Position numbers and translations under genes: made by a program. From NCBI GenBank assembly GCA_010405405.1, contig MU004244.1, positions 561,895 to 625,894 of the forward strand: a stretch of DNA of 64,000 nucleotides, written 5' to 3'. The first letter of the stretch is position 1; the number at the start of each line of letters is the position of its first letter. Below the pieces are notes generated by a model. That model did no database searches. It saw nothing but the letters and a program-made list of their open reading frames with translations, and was not told the origin of the DNA. Source of the DNA: Microthyrium microscopicum. Lineage: Eukaryota; Ascomycota; Dothideomycetes; Microthyriales; Microthyriaceae. Of the stretch, positions 23,637 through 36,337 are shown in pieces.

Positions 23637-25775
23637 TCATACCAGACACAATTTTTCGGCGCGAAAAGTCATGTCTTCAATGGTGAGATCACCGGTCGCC
23701 GAGCTTGTCCAAAGTTGCGGATACACGGCACGGTTTAAATACCGCCTTGAGTATGCTAGACCTACTCGTTCGTAGTGTCCTTCTGAGTTGCGTTTCACAA
23801 GAAGACCCACCATCATACCGCCACGGTTTGTCTTCGCACCTCTTGTACCTATATGCAGGAATTTGGTCGTTTTTCTCTCAAGACTGCTTCCAGTCAGTCG
23901 CTCCTCTAATCTCAAGGGCCACGTCAAGCCCAAGTCAATTACTCTAGCTTGAAGATAGATACGAGGAGATCGGTTCTCCAAGCTCGCCAAGTCGATTTCC
24001 AAGTCTTGAATCCAATATATGGAAGAATCAAGGTTTTCAAATCCAATTGGGCCCATCGCACCCGTAAAATACTGTTTTGGCAGGACTTCGTCCGCCGTGC
24101 CTAAGCTTCGAGACCAGCCATGGTCTTCCATTTGTAGTGGCGTATTGCTCTGCCATCCGGCCCATGACCAGCTAGGGAAGCCTTGACGGCGCGTGGCCTC
24201 CCCTTTATAACTCCAAGTCAGTGCCAAACTAATTGCCGTTAGTGTTGTGGTGAGGTGTGGATTGTTGATTTTCAACGGTATTCCCCAAAAATGAAACAAC
24301 CTTGGAGAGGCGACTCTTTGAAAGACTTTAAGTACACCCGAGATGGCATTCAGAGTGTCGCGTTCGAAAGTTAGAGTTCGCTTCGAATATTCATTGATCC
24401 TCAAAAAGAAATCGTCTATGTTACTCGCAAAACTAACAGGTGGATATAATCTCGAGAATGAGATCTCGTCAGGAAACCTTGTAGAGTGGCGAACATGCCA
24501 AAGATCTAAAGGCATTCTGATGGATTCTAGACAGTGCATTCCTAGACATTGCCAGTACACTTGGTGATCGGTAAATATCAGCCGTCTTTTAGACAATAGG
24601 CCTTCTTGATAGGTCCAGCCTCGACTGGCCCATTTAGAGTCCTGAATTGCTCCAACCGGATTTGGCAAGGAAGACACCAAGCTGAAGTTGCCTAATTTGA
24701 CGCGAGGCTGTCGCATTCGAGGTACACTTCCAACGCCTGCCAGACCGCTTGGTGAATCTTTTCCTGTGGCAGCGATGATAGTCAACAAGGATCCCTCATA
24801 TATGCTGTCCATTCTAGAGATCTGATTGTGGGTCTGTGTTTCATTCTCCTGATCTATACAGTATCTATCCACCCAAAGATACTGTTCTCCCAAACTTTTG
24901 ACCACCTGGATGGCATCTTCTATGACTGTAGGACAGTATTGCGGCAGAGTCGGGGAATATTTTGTATCAGCATCCAAGCTGTGGCTATCTTTCCATACGT
25001 AGCTTAATGCCAGGTATTTGACATTCCGAGAAGGTTCGATTACACAACGTGTATGGCAATCGATTAGTTTAAATCCTGACGGGTAAGATTCAGCGATCAG
25101 TTTGCACTGGTATCCATGGTTTTTGTTACAGAAGTGGATCCAATCTTTTATGATGTCCCAATCAATCCGCCTTTCATTCAAGATACGCCCTCGCAGCTTC
25201 TCTGGGTCGCCGGTAGCATTACTATCAGCTTGAAGTATAAAGCCTGGGCTCTGTCGGTCATAGATCGTTTGTTCCCAGCTTAGTTCTTGCTTCAAGTTCA
25301 ACCCGTTTGCGGCGCATTCATATTCATCAATTCTCGTCCCCCTCGGGAAAACACCAAACGAAATGGTCTTTGAGGTAGTTTTAAACCAAGGCATGTGCCA
25401 AATGTGATTTGCTGAAAAGGCTTTCAAGGCGAATTGGACGGTGGCCTGTCCCTGAGACGACCATATTTCTTCCAGTGTATCCGGATCAATACAACGTTTC
25501 TCCTCACGTAGCACCTCAACTTCTTGACTTGGTACTATCATGGCAAAGAAAAATCTACATGCTGGACATATCGATTGTGGACTTGGATTTCCTATGCAGG
25601 CTTCCCATTCGCTGAACTTTATGCTGTCGAAGCTGGCCAGGCCTGTCTCGTTCGAGAATATTGCATTGAGATCAAGACTTGCACAGTCTTCGCAGACCTC
25701 ATCATTAATCGCTCCCGGTTCTTGACTGATTTTGGCTTCCTCTTGAGCTTCAATCTTGTCATGTTCCATTATCAT
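23637..25775 (-). CDS. Heterokaryon incompatibility (HET) domain protein
   Basis: One exon, 712 residues. Residues ~20-90 form a Cys-bearing opening (EVCEDCASLDLNAIF, SICPACRFFF). The HET domain begins with YLALSYVWKDSHSLD and continues through VIEDAIQVVKSLGEQYLWVD, RYCIDQENETQTHNQISRMD and YEGSLLTIIAATGKDSPSGL. The usual follow-on WASRGWTYQEGLLSKRRLIF and VYWQC are present, then a Trp-rich GFPSWSWAGW. HET proteins trigger cell death on fusion of unlike hyphae and are related to TIR-like folds. The frame is complete with the family's usual size, so it looks functional. ATGs at 25775 and 25769 are both possible starts. Confidence 0.92.
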   Translation of the reverse strand: MIMEHDKIEAQEEAKISQEPGAINDEVCEDCASLDLNAIFSNETGLASFDSIKFSEWEACIGNPSPQSICPACRFFFAMIVPSQEVEVLREEKRCIDPDTLEEIWSSQGQATVQFALKAFSANHIWHMPWFKTTSKTISFGVFPRGTRIDEYECAANGLNLKQELSWEQTIYDRQSPGFILQADSNATGDPEKLRGRILNERRIDWDIIKDWIHFCNKNHGYQCKLIAESYPSGFKLIDCHTRCVIEPSRNVKYLALSYVWKDSHSLDADTKYSPTLPQYCPTVIEDAIQVVKSLGEQYLWVDRYCIDQENETQTHNQISRMDSIYEGSLLTIIAATGKDSPSGLAGVGSVPRMRQPRVKLGNFSLVSSLPNPVGAIQDSKWASRGWTYQEGLLSKRRLIFTDHQVYWQCLGMHCLESIRMPLDLWHVRHSTRFPDEISFSRLYPPVSFASNIDDFFLRINEYSKRTLTFERDTLNAISGVLKVFQRVASPRLFHFWGIPLKINNPHLTTTLTAISLALTWSYKGEATRRQGFPSWSWAGWQSNTPLQMEDHGWSRSLGTADEVLPKQYFTGAMGPIGFENLDSSIYWIQDLEIDLASLENRSPRIYLQARVIDLGLTWPLRLEERLTGSSLERKTTKFLHIGTRGAKTNRGGMMVGLLVKRNSEGHYERVGLAYSRRYLNRAVYPQLWTSSATGDLTIEDMTFRAEKLCLV

Positions 25776-26394
25776 TGGTATTCTTTCCGCTGCTTTCTGC
25801 GCAAAAAAGGAGGGTGTCTAGAATCCAATCTTAGTCAATAGGTAGATTCATAGCTACTCCGATGAATCCTTACGTTAATGGCTATCTCTACCGGTTCAGG
25901 AACGATACATCTATGGCCTTGCGGTCGCCTGTACGTGGCATGTATAAGGAAAAGTGAACAAGATCAGAGCTCTATGGCACGCATTAGGCGAGAGGATCGT
26001 AATTCAGATTTACCCAAGAACAATAAAAAGATTGCAAAATATCACGTCTGCAATCGACATGAAACTAGAGACGAGGGTCTTTTTATCGTCCAGTAAGATG
26101 TGCTCAAGCTATACACCGCCACTTCGTCCTGCAAAGCATCAGGCTGAGGCATAGCTCCTTTCACGGAGCACAGGCGAAAAGAAACTCTCCTACAGTGCAC
26201 AGAGAGGTAAAGCTACTGAAGGTTGAATTGAATCAGAGACAATGGAAAACAGATCGTAGAGTTTTTTTTCATAATTGATAGTGAATTATATCCTACTCGT
26301 TTGTAATAATAATATGCAGGACAATCGCCTTCGAACCATTATGCTCGTGGAATGTTTGCATTGGGTTATGGAGCTCGAAGGTAAGTTAGATTGT
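25776..26394. other. Intergenic
   Basis: 619 bp: promoter of the HET gene on the left, 3' end of the hydrolase gene on the right. No gene recognised. Confidence 0.5.
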
Positions 26395-27338
26395 TCATTT
26401 CCATCCCTTGGTTTGGATCTCAAAGCCACCAGCAATGAGAGGAGAGCTCTTGTCAAAGATGGCAGACTTGGCCTTGGTATCATTGCGGAAAACATATTCG
26501 AAGAATGCAACACCGGCCTTTCCGAAAAGACCACCTTGGATCTCGCCGTAAGTACCTCCGTGTCCAGCACCGTCCTTGTTGAACAAGATAGCTGGGGTGG
26601 TAGCTGGAATAGTCTTGTACTCTGCGAGTCCCTGAAAGTTGTCAGATTTTGCGGGAGGGAAATACTTAATTGAACAACTTACGTTCTTGTAGGCAATATC
26701 ACCAGTGCCTCCGAGGAAATAGGCGATTGGGTTCTTGACCTTGGAGATGTTGGGGTTGGTGGAGAATGAACCACTGTTGAACATGCCAGTAGCCTTGATT
26801 CTTGGATCGGACATTGTGACTGTCAAGGCCTCAATGCCACCACAGCTCTGACCGGCAGCACCAATTCTGGTCATGTCGATCTTTCCGTACTTTCCACCGT
26901 CACCACCCTTGGCAACCCAGTCAATGGATTGGGTCAACATGCTAGCGGTGGTTGAACCGCTGCCCATTGGGGAACCTGGGGTGCCTGGTGGGCCGTTGGC
27001 AATAATAACGTATCCATGGCTGGCGATTTCAGTCAAAAGGTTGACGAAAGCGGTACCCTGGTTGGCGCAAGCACCTTCAGAACTCGTCAGTTGACTTTCA
27101 ATTTTGAACATTATGCTCTCTCACCTTCTCCCCATACAATCAGAGGCATTGGCTCTGCTGGAGGGGTCTTTGGCGAATAGATGGTGTGCTTTGCGAGCGC
27201 TGGATCAGCCTTGTATGAAGCCTTGTGAGGGCCTGATCCACCAGAATCATCTTTGCGGTACGGGCTGACGATTGATCCGCCACCCTTTTGTGCGGCCACA
27301 GAGGCGATAAGCGCCGAGACGATAATAGATTGACGCAT
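26395..27338 (-). CDS. Secreted alpha/beta hydrolase
   Basis: Three exons (27338-27125, 27074-26683, 26631-26395) join to 280 residues. The start MRQSIIVSALIASVAAQ is a clean signal peptide. The core has PLIVWGEGACANQGTAF, HGYVIIANGPPG (oxyanion region), the nucleophile elbow GQSCGG with Ser at about residue 160, and a late GAGHGG that may supply the catalytic His. This is the fungal secreted esterase/dienelactone-hydrolase-like group; the substrate is unknown. The intron after the codon for the first Gly of GEGACA was chosen because it keeps phase. Confidence 0.88.
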
Positions 27339-28647
27339 TTTGAACTTTCAGTAAGGAACGTGTGGAGTAATTTCTGGGACTCAAAAAAGGGAATATTCTA
27401 CTTTATAGTCAAGGTCATCAATTGAATGTCGGGCGTTCCAAAGCAAGGGTAATGTAGATGGAAATGAGCCAATATAGCTGGGGACTGGCTTGTAAATTAG
27501 GCGATCGAAATACTGCGGATGAGAGATCTTCATACAACGCCAAACGCAAGTTAAGAGGAACTGTATAACAATTTTCGGGAGACCCGAAGCTGAATACTGG
27601 AGACCAAAGGTGACCACCAATTTAGGACGAATAGCTAGTATATTCGGCTCATACCGATAGATCGAAACCGTCCTCATTGGTATTAGACGATGGGACTTAA
27701 GTGACATATGACCTATATAGATACATTAAGAATCATATTCATTTAGCCACTAGGTAACCTCTTAAGTCATTAGATTTCGACAAGGATTCTCATCATATCG
27801 TTAGAACCCTTCTGCCCTATGCAACGCGTCGCTCATATTCAATTAGTCTTGCATAGATTGTGAATTGGTGCCAATGAACCATTAGATATGGGGCAAACAT
27901 GGTCTTGATCTCAGTAGAGGTTTGATTAGTGCTCTATGCTCACGTCATTTATCGCTACCGCCATACATCTTACGGAATCATAATTTCATCTTTCATACTT
28001 GGCGGATCGGCCAGAAATGTTTCTGTTGACACTTGTAAATGTAGGTTTTTTAGAACAAAATGCTATTATCCCGCGTCTCATAGGAGCCCCAGGTATGTAG
28101 GATGTAGTACTGTGAAATATACGTGCCATAACGATTTCCAATTTAGTGCTTCGTCCTTATCACCAACGACACGGAGTTCTTATAAGATGCATTTTCTGGG
28201 AAGCCCTCAGGAAGTCTCCAGTAATATTTAAGAAGCAAATAAATTTCTCATTCGTCATTGATCATGCAGTTCTTGAGGTCATAGTTTATGCTACAGTGTT
28301 GATAGCCATCATGATGATATTATTCCACCATCTCGGTATGATTCTGACTGCTACAGGATTTGACCATGGGTACAAATCGATCTGTATTTCAGGAAGCTGC
28401 TGTGAGCTCCTCCGCTGGTCATTCGCGTCATATCTTGATGACAAGACGTGAAGCCATTAGCGAGCAGCATTTTTAATCACCTTGTCAAGTGTGCCATCCG
28501 AAGTCTACTTTATCACGAAGTCAGCAGGCGCCAGTCGATTCGAATGAGATATCTTAAATCACTTACAGCGCACTAGCTCGGTTCGTTATTCCGTACCCTT
28601 GCAACGAAGGCAAAGTATCAAGCCGATAGTCCAAACGACTCAAAACT
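27339..28647. other. Intergenic, about 1.3 kb, AT-rich
   Basis: Between the hydrolase start and the 3' end of the Zn2Cys6 gene. Visibly richer in A and T than the flanks. No convincing gene or repeat found by eye. Confidence 0.5.
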
Positions 28648-30998
28648 CTACTGCGGTATGGGATCAGACAATCCATGCTCAAAGAAGTCGAACGTATCTG
28701 GGTCAATCTGATAGTCGCCGTTGTAACCTTGGAGAAATGTTGCAAAATCCGTAAAAGGTAGTCCAGGAACATTCAGCAGACTTTGATCAACTTGTTGTTG
28801 CTTGGCCTCTGTGCTGTCTCCCAACAAAGATGAGGAGTAATCTGCCACGAAGTGCCCGATTTTGTGAGCAACACTGCACTCCTCGATGGTATCAAGAACT
28901 TCAAGTGATTGGTTGATATACTCGATATGAGGCGATGATTTTCGAACGTCTGGTGATTCCTGGGCTAAATCCGATAAGAAAACAAGCAATCCAAGTGCTA
29001 TATATGTTGTGTTATGACCCCTGAATGTCATGTTAGTCTCTGTTTCTACCAACATAGATCGAGCTTACCAAGTCCGGTAGAAGTAATGCATGCGATAAGT
29101 CCAATGAAGGACCTTAATCATGTCTCTTGCAGCACTCCTACATTTTTCGACAGCAGGATATATTTGATCTGCAGGTATGAGTCCTTTTGCAACCAACTTT
29201 TCTCTGTGGATGAAAAAGAGATAGAACAAGATAACTTTGACGTGAAGATATCCTAGATTTGTCAGTAATGGTGATCTGCCCCAATTTGTTGATTGACTTA
29301 CTTATTTTCAAGGTCAACATTTGTAGCCTTGGCCAGTAAGGACTTCGCATGTTGCCTGAGTTTTGCAGTGACTCCACAGAAGATGCGGATGGCGGTCGAA
29401 TAATCAGAGGAAGATTGTTTAGCCACTGATCCAATTCCGACTCTATTTGTAGAGCTCGTCGTAGTTTCTCCTCCGGTCTTGCGCGGCTAAGGTATATCTC
29501 TGCCGAAACTTTGCGAATGATATGAGATAGTTGATGCGTGACAGGGATGATGACATTCTCGGTATCATCAATTGGAGGCAAAGGTCTGTTGTGATAGCTT
29601 TCGAAGCCAAGAGTATCTGGTCTACCCAGAGTGAAGCTCAACTCGATTTCCAGGTTGTAGAGCTCCCACCATGTCCTGCCAACGGTGAAATTTGGAGAAT
29701 CCTGGGGGAAATTTCGGTTGGCGAATTCCACCTTTCGATTTATGCCAGTAGAAAACGCTGTACGGATTGCTCTGCCGAGGAAAGCATATGCAAGATTCAG
29801 TTCCAATTGTTGCTGGCATATCAAAGCGAGCATAAATGGAGCTTGAACAGCCTCGAGGTCATTGACGGAGCCATTGCGACCAAGGGCGTGTTCGGCTTTC
29901 TCGAACAATAATCTGCTCCATTCCAGTCTGTTCATGCCATTGATAGAGGTCTCGGTCCAGATTCGAACACAAGCACCTAAAGAAAGTACACTGAAGTACA
30001 ATGCTAGAAAACTTGGCCGCAAGAAATGAGTTCGGCCGGTCCAGAGATCATTACATCTCTTCATAAACCAAGCTTGATCCAGGATAGGGTGAACAAAGTG
30101 TAGCGTTTTGAAGTAAGCATCAATGAACAGGAAAGCGTTCAGGGCGAATGTCTCCTCGCGAGAGATATCAAAATGCTGGTCATGTCCAACAGGCTGACCC
30201 AGAAAATGCTCGTTGTGGAACTCGTTGACAATAGATCGCTGACGCTCACATGGATCAATAGCAGGAGAACCCGCCTGTGAACTAGCTCGACTTTGTTGCT
30301 CCTTGTGTAGACCGTTGAACAGCGCGATTACTGATGTCTTGCCGTGAAACTCGAAATTCTTGGTTTGGCTGTTGATGTCCATAAGTTCCTCACTGTTCAT
30401 AGGGTTGGCCTCATCGGCTCCTTGATCTTGCCTCGCTCCACCAATACTGCTAAGAACAGGTGCCGGCGCATTACTTGTGACAGATTGCGGGGGTAGATTC
30501 TGTGATTTGACAATACTAGAGCTTGCGCCAGCTTCGTATGGCACCGAATAGGTTGATGCTGTTGAATTCGGAGACTGGTTTTCCGCGAATACTTTCTCGA
30601 AATTTCTTATCACTGCTTCTGCAGCATCAAGCTTCTTCTTGAGCTCTCCCACAGAACTACACAAACGGGCCGATTAGTGGGGGCATTTAAGGATAGAGTA
30701 ACTGATTGACCCACGCAATAGAAAAGTCTGTGACATTGCCAGTGTCGCTATCAGTGAGATGAAAAATGCATTCTATCCCTCTTCCTACGATTTGGTTAGC
30801 CAAAATGAAGAGGATTTTCACCAAGTCGACAGGGTCCATACTTCTACAATGCATGCATGGCAAATGCCCGTCGCACTTGTATTTCTTTGCTCTACAAAGA
30901 TCACACGCTAGGATTGTGCGATGGCGCCTTGACTTCTCGCCCGTTGTTCTCTTCCGCGCCTGCATTTTTTGATTTGGTGGATTAGAATTGTCAGTCAT
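28648..30998 (-). CDS. Zn(II)2Cys6 transcription factor
   Basis: Five exons (30998-30842, 30784-30715, 30656-29302, 29252-29069, 29020-28648) join to 712 residues. The Gal4-type cluster is complete: Cys 32, 35, 42, 48, 51 and 58 in CDLCRAKKYKCDGHLPCMHC plus RRRGIEC; intron 1 falls inside it. A short coiled coil follows (VGELKKKLDAAEAVIRNFEK), then a Ser/Pro linker and the fungal_trans regulatory domain (FLFIDAYFKTLHFVHPILDQ, TVGRTWWELYNLEIELSFTLG). An upstream in-frame ATG at 31133 was rejected because the added residues look non-coding. It lies 1.5 kb from a secreted GH43 gene transcribed the other way, which makes that gene a possible target; that is inference. Confidence 0.93.
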
Positions 30999-32474
30999 TT
31001 GGAGGCATCTCAGGATTGACTGTTGTAGGATAAAATGGCTTTGAGAAAACGCATGATATTCTTGAACGCAGCTGAGTAAAGGTGAAACGGGGTTTCGCCC
31101 TTGAATCCATAGAGTGAGTGTCTGTGGGCACAACCCTTAATGGGCCCAAAAAGTTAAGTGTAGATCTATGAACTGTCGTTCTGGGGATTAGATGAAATAT
31201 GATCCTGGAAAAGTTGTTTTAGTGGAACCGCACGGGTTATTGATTCTGGATTCTGGTAGGCATTGTCTTCAGGGAACGGAGAGTTTCCCACTAGAGTTAG
31301 TAACGGAAAGACCCATCGTCCGGAAGAAAGCCGACACAGATGAGTATGTGATTTGACCCAATAGCATATCGAAACAAAGTCAAAACCCAACCGTTGGTCT
31401 CCAACTATTTTTGAGTAGCACTAATCTACTCTAAGAAGTGTCTTCGAGGTTTGATCTCTGAACCAATCCACACGTGGTTTAGCTGATATTTGGCGAGACT
31501 TATAGGACACGTTCAATGAGAGTCTACTCATAAAATTTCCTAGGGCTATCACCCGCGCGCGTCAAGGGTCAGTCAGCTCTTATGGTGAGAGTACATGGTT
31601 TGGAAAACGTGCCTGAACTCGTGGCCGGTCGAGATCTACCGTAACCAGCACGATACAAACTACTTACTTGGGTAATGTATTGATACTTCCCACAACTGCT
31701 AGTGCCACTGCCTTATGTTTTGGCGTCATTATTTTCTTCAGAGAGTTTGAGCACCGGGAAGTTTACCCTAATATCATGCCAGCTTGAAAACGTTACTGAA
31801 CAGTTATCATGTCACATAACTATCAGAGAAGTATCAGATACTTCCCACGACATTGAACAGGAACAAATCCAGGACGCGCCAGTAATATATTCACCTTGAT
31901 CATATCAGGTCTGCGATATAGAAAGTCTTCCCCAGCACTTTGGGAGCCTTCCCAGGTAATGTATGTTTCTAAACGACTGCCGAATTCCCACTTTTTGACT
32001 GGGGAAATCAAATCAAATGTCAGCCTGTCTGGCAGTGAGTAGTCGCCACAAGCTAAATCAAACTACCGTGCAGATTGGAATCACGAGTTAGTGAATCTTG
32101 GTTCCAGAGAGAGAAAGGAGCTTGGGAATAACTAATGTGGCTGAGTTTAATATCTTCAGTGATTGTTGAGCAGCGACTCTATAGCGAGCTCTGGCCTATT
32201 GCTATGGACTCTCTTCCATATGACTATTCAGTAATAGAGGGCAGTAATAAGAGAGGCTTAAAATGTATAGAACATTCTATTATTCTTCCCAAGCTCCCGG
32301 AAACCTATGGTCGGGAATTCCGAACTGCGCATTTATTGGTCACTCTATCAAGGGTTGTAGGTATAGTGACTCGTGAATGTCCGAGCCAAAATAAAGAATG
32401 TAAGTAGGTGAATAGTATTGATAGCTAAAGCCTTTGCGAGGTAGACTCGAAGTAACGATTGTCAAGAGAACAAA
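30999..32474. promoter_or_regulatory. Long divergent intergenic region, regulator / GH43
   Basis: About 1.5 kb between the start codons of the Zn2Cys6 regulator and the secreted GH43 gene. I see no coding frame. It is the only place where shared control of the two genes could lie. Confidence 0.45.
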
Positions 32475-34605
32475 ATGCTGTTTCGAGTGCTTGCCGTAGC
32501 TCTCGCTGGCCTCCAGCTTGCATTGGGCGTGCCACTTGAGCAAAATGCAATTAAAGCGGAAGTTGGAGCAAAAGTAGATGTCGCGTTCTCGAACCATGTT
32601 AGATATCTTTTCGATACAGACGGGAACCAAGTAGACGCCTATGGCAGCAAGGTTAATTGTAAGAAATCATATCTTTAAAAAAATGATTAGACACTAACAT
32701 ATCCTAGTTCTAGGTAGGAAGCTGAAATACGAGGTACTCTATATTCATCCGAATGGCTAATAGTGACCCAGATGGAACATACTATTTGTATGGTAATGCG
32801 TATGGAGGAAGTGGGATGGGTCAGTCAGAAATCAGTCAATATTCGTCTAACGATCTGGTTCACTGGTAAGAGAATATCAAATAACACTTTATCCTCGAGA
32901 TAATAACATTTGTAGGAAATATGAGGGCCTCATATGTACCGGCTCAGCTGGATGTGGAGGTGGCCGACCTCATATCATATTCAACGAGAAGACTAAGAAA
33001 TACGTTCTCTGGACTGACAATGGATTTGATGGATATCAATACGCGACTTCTGATTCACCAAAGACTCCTTTCACTAAAGCATCCGCTCGTGCCAAGATTG
33101 ATCCGAAACACGATGCCTTGAAGCCAGCTGATTTTGGGATTGAAACAATTAGTAAGTTTAAATGCTCAAAAGCGAGAATTTTGAAGTCGTTCGCTAATCA
33201 TATCTTCAGATGGTACTGGATACGCGGCTTATTCAGTCCTAAACTTCAACTACAAGCAAGCAGGATCCATCTGGCCACCAATTAATCAATCAATGTACAT
33301 TAGCAAGCTTAATGATGACTACGTAAGCTTGAAGTTTGTGTTTCTAAACCAAACTCTGCTAACAAGAATCATAGACTTCGACAGATCTCAATGGCCGGTT
33401 GATAGCATCTGACAAAGGCTTCGATCTCATTGATAACGAAGCAGAGTCGCCTGATCTGTTTTTCCGTAATGGGTGGTTCTGTGAGTCTGATTCTACATGT
33501 GGAAACTTGGAGAAATTCTAACATACATACAGATGTTTCCGCCAGTAACACGTGCGGTAACTGTAACGGCTCAATTGGCCTACTTTATCGTGCGAAATCG
33601 ATTGATGGCCCATGGATTCGTCAAATTCTCTCAGGCGACTCTTGCGCAGGTCAAGTTGAAGGAGTCTTTCCAGTCAATACTGGCTCCGGAGAGCCAACTT
33701 ATGTCTGGCACTCCACTGCAGTTCGTAAGTGTTTCATTAAGTCTTCGAAGATCCAGGTCTAACGAAATTCAGCTGGAGGTCCAAGAGTGATGTGGAGTGG
33801 TCATATCTTCCAGCCGCTTGAATTCAGAGCAGATGGAAGTGCGAAAGAACTTGACTGTGCCCCCAAGGCCAGCTTTAAGATCTCTCATCAAGCTGGAACG
33901 AAGTCTGTCCCCACTGGTAAAGCTATGAGTGCCGCAGATGGATCTCCACATATCGCAGATGTAGGTTCTGAAGAGACCAATGACAGCCCTATTGTATACT
34001 GATTCTCAGCAGTACACTCCAGTCTGTGATTCCGACCTTTTCACTCTTTACCAAACATTTACTACCTCCAAAGCCGGCACTTTGAAGGAAGTGTCCGTCA
34101 ATGTCGCGAAAGGACGACAACTTATGCCTCTTGTCATCTCCGTCTTCAGATTCAGCTCTTATTCGGATCTAGTCGCCCCCAAGTAAGTTCATGTCACTAC
34201 CTGCATACATCAACTCCATATCTCCCAACGCCAAACTTCCTATCTGCCTTCAAAGTCTAACAATTCCCCAGCTACATCTACGAAAAACTCGGCTCAAGAA
34301 TGGTCTTACCGTCCTTCGCCACAGACCTACTAACGACCTTCAACGCCATCACCGTATCCAATCTGACCGCCACAGTCAAAGCAGGAGACCACATTGGCAT
34401 ATCAATCACCGGCTCCGACTTTTCGCCTTACTGCCATCTGGAATATGATACCAAGGCGTTTGCAAAGACCCTCGGTGCGTCGACCGCACCCAAGCTATTA
34501 GTTCAAGGCGCTGGGCAGAATAGCTGGAGAGGAGATAATGGGAAGGGAAGTCCGGTATATGAGAGAGAAGGGAAAAGTATCAAGTTCTTTGCTAGGATTG
34601 ATTAA
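32475..34605 (+). CDS. Secreted GH43-type hydrolase, exo-beta-1,3-galactanase-like
   Basis: Nine exons (32475-32658, 32772-32865, 32916-33151, 33210-33322, 33375-33480, 33533-33724, 33773-33960, 34013-34182, 34272-34605) join to 538 residues. The signal peptide is MLFRVLAVALAGLQLALG. YYLYGNAYGGSGMGQ, GGRPHIIFNEKTKKYVLWTD and the acid-bearing NEAESPDLFFRNGWFYVSAS are like the GH43_24 galactan 1,3-beta-galactosidases, whose usual catalytic-base Asp is absent; here too the first blade reads KVNYGTYYLYG. After about residue 365 there is a C-terminal module of unknown function. The border of intron 1 was chosen to keep frame and is the least sure. Expected action: trimming type II arabinogalactan outside the cell. 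Confidence 0.85.
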
Positions 34606-35028
34606 TGTGGTGATGAGTGGGTGTTGTGGATAGGAATTTATGAAATAGGGGTAGATGGAACTGGAGCTGGGATGGTAATGTTGATAAGTTTGGATCATTC
34701 ATGATCAGACAACGTCGAAAATCATGATGTAATTTCATCAATCGAAAAGATCGAGCGTCTTAGCCTTGCTAAGGTGAAGTTACGGAGTCGTCCCTTGGAA
34801 TTGAGCCATTGATGAAAAATGTTTAGGATATAGTAATCTCATTCGCGAGACAATTGGATTTATTCGCTCTCAAAGTGGTATCAAAATAGAAATGACAAAG
34901 ATGTGGTAAAGGACCGCTGAGAAAGGTATAATGGCACCAAAAAAGTGCATATGACCCGAATGCTCACCTCCAACGCCTTGAATATGCTGCATCAACTCAA
35001 AAGCAAGCTACTTAATCCAAATCCAATA
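34606..35028. other. Convergent intergenic region
   Basis: 423 bp between the GH43 stop and the carrier stop. No gene seen. Confidence 0.5.
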
Positions 35029-36337
35029 TTATGAAGGCCCAAGCAAACGGTCTTCTTCTCGTCGAGCCAATTCTTCCCTTCCTTCATGTTGCATCCGATG
35101 GACAAGCGTTTTTAACGTCTCATAAGTCAACATGGTAGTCATGGCTGCCGGTACAGCCCTGATGAGGTTCGTTCCCATACCGGAGTAGAAGGCACGCCAG
35201 CCTTCTTCCAAAATTATAGTTTTGATAGTCCGGAGCATGCCTTTGTAACGCGGTATATTGATCATGCCATCGGATGATGCAGTCCCAGGTCCTCTACTAG
35301 TTGCCGAATGGCCCATGCCACCTCGAAAAGAAATCTCCTCCATGGACGATGAGGGTGTTGTCCGTTGTTGGGTCTGCAATCGTGTTCTAAGGACCTCGTG
35401 TGGGTATGTTGCCGAGGTGGCACATACTTTGCTGATAAATGTTGCAGCACTTATTCCAACAAGATAATGTTTTTGTTCTGATTCTGCGTGGTTTTCTCCC
35501 ATCTCCAGTCCTGTGAACTGCAGCTTCAAATACTCGTACAGTGGAAATTGTATCGCAACATGGGAAAGTCCCAGGAGTGCTGGGCCTAAGCCAGAGTAAA
35601 ATACACGAAGTCCTTCTGAGTGGTACATCTTCCGGGCCGCATCTATTGTCCCTCGATATTGCCAAGGAGGCCGAGCTTCGGCTGGTGCTTTGATGCCAAC
35701 TTGGGACATAAGTCGTGTTTTGATGACCCATATTGGATTGGTGACGAGTGTTGAGCAAGCTCCGGCAGTGATGGAGGCATACACTTTACCAGTCCATTTG
35801 TTTTCTGGTACTATTAGAAACCCACATATGCTGGATAGTAAACTTATACATACCAACATGCTTGGCCCAATATGTCCTTGCTTCATCATACACGCTCATG
35901 TAAACCGCCCAAGTCGGAAGGTAACCAAGGAGCATAGGTCCCAATCCTCGGTACATCCCCCGTAAGCCATCCTGTATCCATATCGTCCTGGCCGTACCCA
36001 GAAATCCACGGTAAAGGGCGCTTGGGGGTGCTCCGCCAGGTCTCATTATTCTTCTAAACGATCCCTGTGCTTGTAACCGCGTCTTGATAACATCCAAAGG
36101 ACAAGTGACGAATCCCGACGCCATTCCAGCCACTGCGCCGCATAGGCTGTTCACCGTCGATTCCGGAAGCCTGGCGCAATATATCGACATCTGAGAGGCT
36201 TTGTGTTGAGCTACCTGAAGGGCCTGCGCGCTGACCTTTGGCCCCGAGGGAGGCAAGCCCGTCGTGGAGTTTTCTCTTGACATGGTAGGCCACCACCCAC
36301 TACCAGCTTTACGATCAACAGCTTCTGAGCAGTGCAT
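35029..36337 (-). CDS. Mitochondrial carrier of the NAD+/folate/FAD group (YIA6/NDT-like)
   Basis: Two exons (36337-35854, 35804-35029) give 419 residues, long for a carrier because of an N-terminal extension and a loop insertion. Three repeats each bear the carrier signature: PLDVIKTRLQAQG, PIWVIKTRLMSQVG and PHEVLRTRLQTQQ. The Trp in the second signature (PIW) marks the subgroup of NAD+, pyrimidine-nucleotide, FAD and folate carriers (YIA6, RIM2, FLX1, SLC25A32). The Ser/Gly-rich insert lies in the third repeat (about 35340-35260). It sits in the mitochondrial inner membrane. NAD+ import is the most likely role, but other members of the subgroup cannot be excluded. Confidence 0.9.
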
